Shown here in pieces: positions 1 to 5,448 of a DNA stretch of 6,987 nt. Source of the DNA: JBBRYK01 sp038237665 (GTDB lineage Bacteria > Actinomycetota > Thermoleophilia > Gaiellales > Gaiellaceae); contig JBBRYK010000110.1 of the NCBI GenBank assembly GCA_038237665.1, positions 1 through 6,987 on the forward strand, given 5' to 3'. A program made the position numbers and the translations under genes. How positions within the stretch are numbered: the first letter of the stretch is position 1; each line of letters begins with the position of its first letter. Below the pieces are notes generated by a model. The model had not been told where the DNA came from, did no database searches, and saw only the letters and a program-made list of their open reading frames with translations.

Positions 1-140
1 ACGACACTACGAGCAGGTCGCCCAGCCGTTCGAGTGGAAGTTCACACGCGACGATCTTGACCGGCTGCTCGAACGGCTCAACGCTCCCGGCCACGCAACC
101 ACACTCGCCGCGTGACAGAACTTGCGAACAGAACCACTTA
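1..140 (+). mobile_element. Right end of an IS630-type insertion sequence (truncated by the window)
   Basis: Only the distal end of the element is visible: the transposase C-terminus (2-115) and about 25 non-coding bases after its stop. In those bases ACAGAAC occurs twice, at 115-121 and 128-134, a spacing of 13 bases; this may be a repeated transposase contact site in the terminal inverted repeat. The sequence CACTTA ends in a TA dinucleotide at 139-140. IS630/Tc1-mariner elements insert at TA and duplicate it, so 140 is my best guess for the element boundary. The left end lies outside the window, so inverted-repeat matching cannot be done here. Confidence 0.6.
2..115 (+). CDS. IS630 family transposase, C-terminal fragment (5' end outside window)
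   Basis: An open frame enters from the left edge and ends at TGA 113-115, giving 37 residues. The stretch FEWKFTRDDLDRLLERL is typical of the extreme C-terminus of IS630-type (DDE, Tc1/mariner-related) transposases, which usually finish with an aromatic-W-K-F-T motif, then a short amphipathic helix, then a variable tail. The catalytic DDE domain would lie upstream and is not visible, so it cannot be judged whether the transposase is intact. The assignment rests on this short but characteristic tail and on the repeat-bearing IS-like end that follows. Confidence 0.72.
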   Translation, partial: RHYEQVAQPFEWKFTRDDLDRLLERLNAPGHATTLAA

Positions 141-152
141 GGCGCTCGCCCG

Positions 153-174
153 CTCGCGCCGAAAGCGCAGCGAG
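153..174 (+). other. Small hairpin between the IS end and the operon
   Basis: CTCGC (153-157) pairs with GCGAG (170-174) and GC (158-159) with GC (167-168), leaving a seven-base loop and a bulged A at 169. A competing fold pairs GCGC 156-159 with GCGC 165-168. No T-run follows, so it is not a standard intrinsic terminator. It could damp read-through from the insertion sequence or be chance in GC-rich DNA. Confidence 0.2.
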
Positions 175-181
175 ACCGCAC

Positions 182-187
182 TAGAGT
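182..187 (+). promoter_or_regulatory. Possible -10 box (TAGAGT) for a leaderless SDR transcript
   Basis: TAGAGT matches the TAnnnT form of an actinobacterial -10 element and ends 8 bases before the TTG at 196, so transcription would begin at or next to the start codon. No Shine-Dalgarno sequence is present in front of that TTG, which agrees with leaderless initiation. No convincing -35 is seen. The available region is only the 55 bases between the inferred IS end and the gene. Confidence 0.3.
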
Positions 188-195
188 AGGCCGGG

Positions 196-912
196 TTGAA
201 CACGTATGACTTTTCGGAACGGGTCGCCCTGGTCACCGGCGGCGCGAGCGGCATCGGTGCCGCAGCGGCGGACCGGCTCGCAGCGGGCGGGGCCAAGGTC
301 GCGGTCTTCGACCGGCAGAGCGTCGAGGCCTACCTCTCGGTCACCGGCGACATGGCCCGCTCGGCCGACCTCAACGCGGCTGTGGCGCAGACGGAGGCCG
401 AGCTCGGCCCGATCGACGTGCTCATGAACAGCGCCGGAGTCCCAGGCGAGTCGCTGAAGACGGTCGACGTCGCCGACGACGAGTGGGAGCGGGTGCTGGC
501 GATCAACGCCAACGGCGCCTTCTACGCGTGCCGCGCGGTGCTCCCGCGGATGATCGAGCGCGGCTACGGGCGCATCGTCCTGATCGCTTCGATTGCGGGC
601 AAGGAGGGCAACCCGATGGCCGCCGCGTACTCCGCCTCGAAGGCCGCGGTGATCGCGATGACGAAGGCGATCGGGAAGGACGTGGCCGGCACGGGCGTGC
701 TGGTGAACTGCATCGCGCCGGCCGTGATCGAGACGCCGATCCTCGCCGGCCTCTCACAGCACCACATCGACTACATGGTCGAGCGGATCCCGCTGGGCCG
801 GATGGGCCGCGCCGACGAGGTGGCCGCGCTGGCCTGCTGGCTCGCAAGTGAGGATTGCTCGTTCTCGACGGGCGCGACCTACGACATCTCCGGCGGCCGG
901 GCGGTCTACTAG
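196..912 (+). CDS. NAD-type short-chain dehydrogenase (SDR), candidate sugar or sugar-acid dehydrogenase
   Basis: A classical SDR of 238 residues, probably a soluble NAD-dependent alcohol/ketone oxidoreductase. The Rossmann motif TGGASGIG lies at residues 14-21. Asp39 at the end of beta-2 favours NAD over NADP. The NNAG motif is present as NSAG (78-81). The catalytic set is Asn104, Ser132, Tyr145 and Lys149, with the expected 13-residue Ser-Tyr spacing. The usual PG after beta-6 is PA (175-176). The stretch between Asp39 and Asp52 is short, so the protein is slightly smaller than the usual 250-260 residues. The C-terminal DISGGRAVY ending resembles SDRs annotated as 2-keto-3-deoxy-sugar-acid dehydrogenases (L-rhamnonate/L-fuconate routes), but a sugar 1-dehydrogenase role is equally open. 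The start is TTG 196; an ATG at 206 is out of frame. The stop abuts the next gene's ATG, indicating one operon. Family is certain, substrate unknown. Confidence 0.9.
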   Translation: MNTYDFSERVALVTGGASGIGAAAADRLAAGGAKVAVFDRQSVEAYLSVTGDMARSADLNAAVAQTEAELGPIDVLMNSAGVPGESLKTVDVADDEWERVLAINANGAFYACRAVLPRMIERGYGRIVLIASIAGKEGNPMAAAYSASKAAVIAMTKAIGKDVAGTGVLVNCIAPAVIETPILAGLSQHHIDYMVERIPLGRMGRADEVAALACWLASEDCSFSTGATYDISGGRAVY

Positions 913-1839
913 ATGCCCTTCGAGCCTCGCGGCTGGCGCGTCCTCCGCTTCCGGGGGCCCGACGGCGAGCCCCGGGTCGGCGCCGTCGACCCGCAGTCGC
1001 CCTCGGTCGTCGTCGAGCTCGCCTCGCCCGACCCGCTGGACGCGATCCGCCTGGGACGCCTCGCCGAAAGGGCGAGCGCGGCGACCCACAAGCTCCAGGC
1101 GCGCGACCCGGAGACACTCGAGCTGCCCGAGCCCTGGAAGCTGCTCGCGCCGGTCGTCCCCGCGGAGACCTGGGCGGCCGGCGTCACGTACGAGCGCAGC
1201 AAGCAGGCCCGCGTCGAGGAGACGCAGGTCGCGGACGTCTACAGCCTCGTCTACGAGGCGGAACGCCCGGAGCTCTTCCTGAAGGACGCCGCTGGGCGAA
1301 GGACGGTCGGCCCGGGGGCGATGGTCGGCGTCCGCTCCGACTCGCGCTGGACGGTGCCGGAGCCCGAGCTCGCCCTCGTCCTGGGCGAGGGCGGTGCGCT
1401 GCTCGGAGCGACGATCGGCAACGACCTCACCGCGCGGGACATCGAGGGCGAGAACCCGCTCTACCTGCCGCAGGCGAAGCTCTACGCGGCAGCGTGCGCG
1501 ATCGGCCCGGCGATCCTCGTGCCCGACGACTGGGAGGCGCCGTTCGCCATCGGGCTGCGCATCCTCGACGAGGGCGGGGACACGATCTACGAGGGCGAGA
1601 CGTCGACCGAACGGATGAAACGGACGCTCGAGGAGCTCGTCTACTTCGCCGGCCGCGACAATCCGCTGCCGGCCGGGAGCGTGCTGCTGACGGGAACCGG
1701 CCTCGTGCCGCCCGACGACGTCGCCCTCGCACCCGGACACACGGTCGAGATCCGGATCGCCGGAATCGGCATGCTTCGCAATCCGGTCGGCGCCGCCGCC
1801 GACCTCATTCAGAGAAAGGACCTGCTCCATGTCGGTTGA
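913..1839 (+). CDS. FAH-family protein, probable 2-keto-3-deoxy-pentonate (KdaD-like) dehydratase
   Basis: A 308-residue member of the fumarylacetoacetate hydrolase superfamily: an N-terminal domain of about 80 residues, then the FAH catalytic fold. Likely metal ligands are Glu150 and Glu152 (PEPEL), Asp171 (GND) and active-site Lys189 (QAK); TGTG lies at 260-263. The spacings (2, 19, 18) match those I recall for Sulfolobus 2-keto-3-deoxy-D-arabinonate dehydratase. Blocks such as AAGVTYERSKQAR (88-100) and DIEGENPLYLPQAKLY (176-191) also look like that subgroup rather than the acylpyruvase or rhamnonate hydrolase types. KdaD-type enzymes dehydrate 2-keto-3-deoxy-pentonates to 2-oxoglutarate semialdehyde with Mg2+, and an aldehyde dehydrogenase follows directly, which supports the role. 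ATG 913 touches the SDR stop with no spacer and only a weak G-rich ribosome site. Alternative: a hydrolase of a diketo sugar acid. FAH fold is sure, the subgroup likely, the substrate inferred. Confidence 0.82.
   Translation: MPFEPRGWRVLRFRGPDGEPRVGAVDPQSPSVVVELASPDPLDAIRLGRLAERASAATHKLQARDPETLELPEPWKLLAPVVPAETWAAGVTYERSKQARVEETQVADVYSLVYEAERPELFLKDAAGRRTVGPGAMVGVRSDSRWTVPEPELALVLGEGGALLGATIGNDLTARDIEGENPLYLPQAKLYAAACAIGPAILVPDDWEAPFAIGLRILDEGGDTIYEGETSTERMKRTLEELVYFAGRDNPLPAGSVLLTGTGLVPPDDVALAPGHTVEIRIAGIGMLRNPVGAAADLIQRKDLLHVG
1812..1820 (+). promoter_or_regulatory. Ribosome binding site for the aldehyde dehydrogenase
   Basis: The purine run GAGAAAGGA ends 8 bases before ATG 1829 and lies inside the 3' end of the FAH-family gene. 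It fixes the start inside the upstream gene, 11 bases before that gene's stop is complete. It is the clearest Shine-Dalgarno-like sequence in the window. Confidence 0.6.
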
Positions 1840-3289
1840 AGCCCCGGCCCGCGCGACCCGCACCAACTACGTCGCCGGCGAGTGGCGCCCGAGCGCGGGC
1901 GGCAAGACCTACGAGAAGCGCAATCCGGCGAATCCCAGCGAGGTGGTCGGCGAGTTCCCCGCCTCGAACGCCGAGGACGTGGAAGCAGCCGTTGCTGCGG
2001 CGGCCGAGGCGTTTCCGGGCTGGGCGCGGATGCCGGCAGCCCAGCGGGCAGGGTTCCTGGCCAAGGCGGCCGACATCCTCGAGGGCCGCGTCGAGGAGAT
2101 CGCGCAGGACATGACGCGCGAGATGGGCAAGCCCATCCGCGAGGCCCGGATGGAGACCGCGCGGGGAGCCCAGATCCTCCGCTACTACGCGGGCGAGGCG
2201 TGGCGGCCCAAGGGCGAGCTCTTCGAACAGTCGGCGACCGGGAACGCCGTCTACACCGTCCGCCGTCCGCTGGGTGTCGTTGGGCTGATCACGCCCTGGA
2301 ACTTTCCCGCGGCGATCCCCTTGTGGAAATCGGCCCCCGCGCTGATCTACGGCAACACGATCGTGATCAAGCTCGCGCAGGACGCGCCGCTGACCGGACT
2401 GCACATCGCCGAGTGCTTCGCCGAGGCGGGCCTCCCCGCCGGCGTCTTCAACGTGCTCGTCGGCCGCGGCTCGGAGGTCGGTGCGCCGCTCGTCGTCCAT
2501 CCGCAGGTACGCGCGATCTCGTTCACGGGCTCCGTCGCGGTCGGCGAGGACGTTCGCGAGCAGGCGACGAAGCTGGGCAAGCGGGTGCAGCTCGAGCTGG
2601 GTGGGCACAACCCGCTGATCGTCATGGCCGACGCCGATCTGGGCCGGGCCTCCGAGGCTGCGTATGCAGGCGCGTTCTGGTCGGCGGGCCAGAAGTGCAC
2701 GGCGACCCGAAGGATCTACGTCCAGGACGCGGTCTACGACGAGTTCCGTCAACGTTTCCTCGGCCGGATCGAGGCGGGTGCGGTCGGCGACCCCACCGAT
2801 CCCGGCACGGAAGTGGGGCCGATCGTGAACGAGAAGCAGCTCGAGGACGTGCTCTCCGCGGTCGAGCGCGGTCGCAAGGAGGGGGGTCAGATCATCGCGG
2901 GCGGGGAGCGGCTCGACGAGGGGGGCGCCTACCTGGTCGCCCCGACCGTCTTCGAGGGTGTCGCCGACGACGCCTACCTCTCCTGCGAGGAGGTCTTCGG
3001 GCCGGTCACCTCGCTCTACCGCTTTACGAGCCTGGACGAGGCGCTCCAGCGCGCCAACGCGGTGCCCTTCGGGCTTTCGGCCTCGATCTTCACGTCCGCC
3101 CTCAGCACGACCGAGCGCTTCGTCCGCGAGGCGGAAGCGGGCATCCTCCACGTCAACTCGCAAACCGCCGGCGCCGACGTCCACGTGCCCTTCGGCGGGA
3201 TCAAGAGCTCCGGCTTCGGCCCGCACGAACAGGGCCGCGCCGCGCTCGAGTTCTACACCGAGGTCGTGACCATCTACCAGGACTCTTGA
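1829..3289 (+). CDS. Aldehyde dehydrogenase, probable 2-oxoglutarate semialdehyde dehydrogenase
   Basis: A full-length 486-residue ALDH superfamily enzyme, normal for the family and without a signal peptide. Seen: oxyanion Asn158 in PWNFP (156-160), general base Glu256 in LELGG, nucleophile Cys290 in GQKCTATRR, and Glu388 in EEVFGP. The family oxidises aldehydes to acids with NAD(P)+ through a thioacyl-cysteine intermediate. GQKCTAT and the C-terminal PFGGIKSSGFGPHEQGRAA resemble 2-oxoglutarate semialdehyde dehydrogenases of oxidative pentose and glucarate catabolism. Position right after a KdaD-like dehydratase fits that: the product would be 2-oxoglutarate. The nucleotide-binding segment reads K181-L-A-Q184 where most ALDHs have K-P-x-E; Gln in place of the ribose-binding Glu leaves NAD/NADP preference open. 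The gene overlaps its upstream neighbour by 11 bases and its downstream neighbour by 4, implying translational coupling. Alternatives are lactaldehyde or another sugar-derived aldehyde as substrate. Confidence 0.88.
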   Translation: MSVEAPARATRTNYVAGEWRPSAGGKTYEKRNPANPSEVVGEFPASNAEDVEAAVAAAAEAFPGWARMPAAQRAGFLAKAADILEGRVEEIAQDMTREMGKPIREARMETARGAQILRYYAGEAWRPKGELFEQSATGNAVYTVRRPLGVVGLITPWNFPAAIPLWKSAPALIYGNTIVIKLAQDAPLTGLHIAECFAEAGLPAGVFNVLVGRGSEVGAPLVVHPQVRAISFTGSVAVGEDVREQATKLGKRVQLELGGHNPLIVMADADLGRASEAAYAGAFWSAGQKCTATRRIYVQDAVYDEFRQRFLGRIEAGAVGDPTDPGTEVGPIVNEKQLEDVLSAVERGRKEGGQIIAGGERLDEGGAYLVAPTVFEGVADDAYLSCEEVFGPVTSLYRFTSLDEALQRANAVPFGLSASIFTSALSTTERFVREAEAGILHVNSQTAGADVHVPFGGIKSSGFGPHEQGRAALEFYTEVVTIYQDS

Positions 3290-4209
3290 CTGAGCGCTTT
3301 CTAGTCACGGGCGCGTTGGGCTGCATCGGGGCGTGGGCCGTCCGGCTGCTCGTCGAGGAGGGCGTGCCCGTCGTCGCGTTCGACCTGGGCGACGATCCGT
3401 ACCGCCTACGGCTGATCCTCTCGCCGGAACAGCTCGAGCACGTCACGTTCGTTCGCGGCGATGTGACCGATCTGGATGGGTTGGAACAGGTCGTCGCCGA
3501 GCACGGCGTCACGCACGTCGTGCATCTCGCCGCACTGCTGATCCCGCAGATCAAGGCGAACCCCGCGCGCGGTGCTGCCGTCAACGTGATCGGCATGACC
3601 AACGTGCTCGAGGCGGCCAGGCGCCGCGAGCTGCGAGGCGTTTCGTACGCGAGCTCAGCGGCCGCCTACGGACCAGCCGACGGCGGCCGGATCGAGGACG
3701 CGCGCAGCCCGTCGACCCTCTACGGCGTCTTCAAGCTGGCGAACGAGGCAACGGCACGGGTGTACTGGGAGGACGAGGGCGTCGGCAGCATCGGCCTGCG
3801 GCCCTACATCGTCTACGGGCCGGGCCGCGACACCGGGCTCACGGCGGGCCCGTCGCTCGCGATGGAGGCGGCGGCGCGAGGCGACGGCTACCGGATCGCC
3901 TACGGCGGCCGCTGCCAGATGCAGTACGCGCGCGACGCCGGGAAAACCTTCGTGCGGGCCGCCCGCGCCGAGCACGAGGGAGCGGCCGTGTTCAACCTGG
4001 GCGGTCCCGTCAGCACCATGAGCGAGATCGTCGCGGCGATCGAGGAGGCCGTGCCTGAGGTCGCGGGGCGCATCGAGTTCGACGACGTCCAGCTTCCCTT
4101 CCCGGAGGAGCTCGAGCGCGGCGAGCTCGAGCGCGTCGTCGGGTACGCGCCCGCGACGCCCCTGACCGAGGGCGTGCGCGAGACGATCGAGCTCTTCCGC
4201 GGGGAGTAG
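3286..4209 (+). CDS. NAD-dependent epimerase/dehydratase family (extended SDR)
   Basis: A 307-residue extended SDR. The nucleotide-binding motif GALGCIG is at residues 9-15 and Asp33 ends beta-2, pointing to NAD. The active site has Ser123/Ser124 in YASSAAAYG and Tyr146-x-x-x-Lys150. The substrate-side block LRPYIVYGPGRDTG (171-184) is the usual R-P-x-x-x-Y-G-P-G region. The family interconverts, oxidises or dehydrates sugars or sugar acids, often as nucleotide sugars; I cannot name the substrate. Its place behind a sugar-acid dehydratase and an ALDH suggests a free sugar or sugar acid rather than cell-wall synthesis. I chose TTG 3286 because it overlaps the ALDH stop as TTGA and puts the Rossmann strand at residue 4, as usual. 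The frame is open far upstream through the ALDH gene, but that part has no SDR homology. A 15-base near-duplication near the C-terminus encodes ELERG-ELERV (residues 275-284). Confidence 0.82.
   Translation: MTERFLVTGALGCIGAWAVRLLVEEGVPVVAFDLGDDPYRLRLILSPEQLEHVTFVRGDVTDLDGLEQVVAEHGVTHVVHLAALLIPQIKANPARGAAVNVIGMTNVLEAARRRELRGVSYASSAAAYGPADGGRIEDARSPSTLYGVFKLANEATARVYWEDEGVGSIGLRPYIVYGPGRDTGLTAGPSLAMEAAARGDGYRIAYGGRCQMQYARDAGKTFVRAARAEHEGAAVFNLGGPVSTMSEIVAAIEEAVPEVAGRIEFDDVQLPFPEELERGELERVVGYAPATPLTEGVRETIELFRGE
4108..4137 (+). repeat. 15-base in-frame tandem near-duplication within the extended SDR gene
   Basis: GAGCTCGAGCGCG occurs at 4108-4120 and again at 4123-4135, a period of 15 bases, giving two copies of a five-codon unit (ELERG, ELERV). 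It keeps frame and lies in the variable C-terminal substrate-side part of the protein, where a five-residue insertion is likely tolerated. Confidence 0.55.
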
Positions 4210-4212
4210 GCT
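4207..4212 (+). promoter_or_regulatory. Possible -10 box (TAGGCT) for leaderless aminopeptidase mRNA, overlapping the upstream stop codon
   Basis: TAGGCT fits TAnnnT and ends 6 bases before GTG 4219, the normal distance from a -10 box to a transcription start. Its first three bases are the stop codon of the preceding gene. No -35 is evident. The purine run GGGGAG at 4201-4206 could instead be a distant Shine-Dalgarno (12 bases from the start), so simple read-through translation is an alternative. Confidence 0.25.
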
Positions 4213-4218
4213 CCGCGC

Positions 4219-5442
4219 GTGCCGGCCCCGGACCTACTCGAGCGGTACGCGGACCTCACCGTCCGCGTCGGCGTCAATCTTCGGCCCGGCCAGGAGCTGC
4301 TAATCACCGCGTTCCCCGAGCATCTGCCGCTCGCGCGGGCCCTCTCCAACGCAGCGTGGAAGGCGGGGGCTGGCTATGTGGACGTCTCCTACCGGGATCA
4401 GCACGTCAAGCGGGACATGATCGAATACGGCCCCGAGGACGCGCTGGAGCACACGCCCGACTGGATCGTCACGCAGTACGAGCGCCTCGCGGCCACAAGC
4501 GGCGCCCTAATTCAGATCACGGGCAACCCCGCGCCCGAGCTCTTCGCCGGGCTCGACGAGACGCGAATCGGCAAGGCACGGATGCGAAAGCTCGGGTCGA
4601 TCAACCAGCGCATCGTCGGCGAGGCTTTGATCTCGTGGTCGATCGTCTCGTTCCCGACCGAAGGGTGGGCGACGACCGTCTTCGGGCAGCCGGACGTGGA
4701 GCGGCTCTGGGAGGCCGTGGCGACCGCGGTCCGGCTGGACGACCCCGATCCGGTCGCTGCGTGGCGTGCGCACATGGACAAGCTGCGCCGGCGAGCGGAC
4801 AGCCTCAACGCGCTTGCTCTCGTCGGTGTCCACTACAGCGGCCCGGGGACCGACCTGACCGTGGGACTCAACCCGGCCTCCGTCTGGAAGGCGGCCGAGT
4901 TCGAGACCGCCTTCGGGACGAAGCACATCCCCAACCTGCCAACCGAGGAGGTCTTCACGACGCCTGACTGGCGCCGGGCGGAGGGTGTCGTACGCTCGAC
5001 CCGCCCGCTGAGCCTGCCGGGCCAGTCGCTCGTCGTCCGCGACCTGGAGCTCGAGCTCGAGGGCGGCCGGGTGGTCGACGTCCGCGCCTCGACGGGCGCC
5101 GAGGTGATCCGCACCCAGCTCGAGACCGACGACGGCGCCTCCCGGCTCGGAGAGCTGGCGCTCGTCGACGGCGACTCGGCGGTCGGGAAGACCGGCGTCA
5201 CCTTCTGGGACACGCTCTTCGACGAAAACGCCACGTCCCACATCGCCTACGGTCACGGGATCACCTTCTGTGTCGAGGGCGCACGAGGTCTCTCTGACAA
5301 GGACAGGCTCGAGCTCGGAGTGAACGACTCGATCGTCCACACCGACTTCATGGTCGGGGGCCCGGAGGTCGAGATCGACGGATTGACCGCCGACGGGCGT
5401 GCGATCCCGCTCCTGCGCGACGACGTCTGGCAGCCGGCGTAG
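4219..5442 (+). CDS. M29 family metallo-aminopeptidase (AmpS/PepS/aminopeptidase T type)
   Basis: A 407-residue member of peptidase family M29, close to the usual 400-415. These are cytoplasmic, usually dimeric, two-metal aminopeptidases that remove N-terminal residues from peptides. The family is recognised from the N-terminal LLERYADLTVRVGVNLRPGQ, the PTEEVFTTPD block (241-250), LGELALV (310-316), ATSHIAYG (338-345) and VHTDFMVG (373-380). Likely metal ligands are Glu243 or Glu244, Glu312, His341, His374 and Asp376. In characterised relatives a Tyr follows the first His by seven residues; here that position is Ile348, while Tyr344 lies three after it. It begins with GTG 9 bases after the previous stop and ends directly against the convergent transporter gene. 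Its biochemical link to the sugar genes is unclear; it may simply be co-transcribed or have its own promoter. Family confidence is high, substrate range unknown. Confidence 0.9.
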   Translation: MPAPDLLERYADLTVRVGVNLRPGQELLITAFPEHLPLARALSNAAWKAGAGYVDVSYRDQHVKRDMIEYGPEDALEHTPDWIVTQYERLAATSGALIQITGNPAPELFAGLDETRIGKARMRKLGSINQRIVGEALISWSIVSFPTEGWATTVFGQPDVERLWEAVATAVRLDDPDPVAAWRAHMDKLRRRADSLNALALVGVHYSGPGTDLTVGLNPASVWKAAEFETAFGTKHIPNLPTEEVFTTPDWRRAEGVVRSTRPLSLPGQSLVVRDLELELEGGRVVDVRASTGAEVIRTQLETDDGASRLGELALVDGDSAVGKTGVTFWDTLFDENATSHIAYGHGITFCVEGARGLSDKDRLELGVNDSIVHTDFMVGGPEVEIDGLTADGRAIPLLRDDVWQPA

Positions 5443-5448
5443 CTACGC
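5437..5448. other. 12-base palindrome holding the two convergent stop codons
   Basis: GCGTAGCTACGC is a perfect inverted repeat centred between 5442 and 5443. The + strand TAG at 5440-5442 ends the aminopeptidase and the - strand TAG (5445-5443) ends the transporter, with no bases between the genes. There is no loop or T-run, so it is unlikely to act as a usual intrinsic terminator. The symmetry is partly forced by TAG facing TAG. Confidence 0.6.

Noticed and set aside
206..427. ATG at 206 as the start of the SDR gene
   Set aside because: It is one base out of frame with the SDR motifs; the frame beginning at TTG 196 carries TGGASGIG and the whole fold.
754..1866. 370-codon open frame on the - strand
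   Set aside because: It is antisense to the SDR end and the whole FAH-family gene, and has low-complexity composition without domain motifs.
855..2114. 419-codon + strand frame across the FAH/ALDH junction
   Set aside because: It is a shifted frame of two well-supported genes, dominated by Arg, Gly and Ala.
1805..3226. 473-codon open frame on the - strand
   Set aside because: It lies antisense to the ALDH gene; such long open frames are expected opposite GC-rich codons, and the translation is Arg/Asp/Val-rich with no motif.
1882..3285. Upstream extension of the extended-SDR frame through the ALDH gene, giving a 775-residue protein
   Set aside because: It is an alternative reading frame of a clear ALDH gene and is Arg/Gly-rich with no recognisable domain; the real SDR fold begins right after TTG 3286.
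5047..5061. GAGCTCGAGCTCGAG short repeat in the aminopeptidase gene
   Set aside because: It simply encodes alternating Glu and Leu (ELELE) with preferred GC-rich codons.
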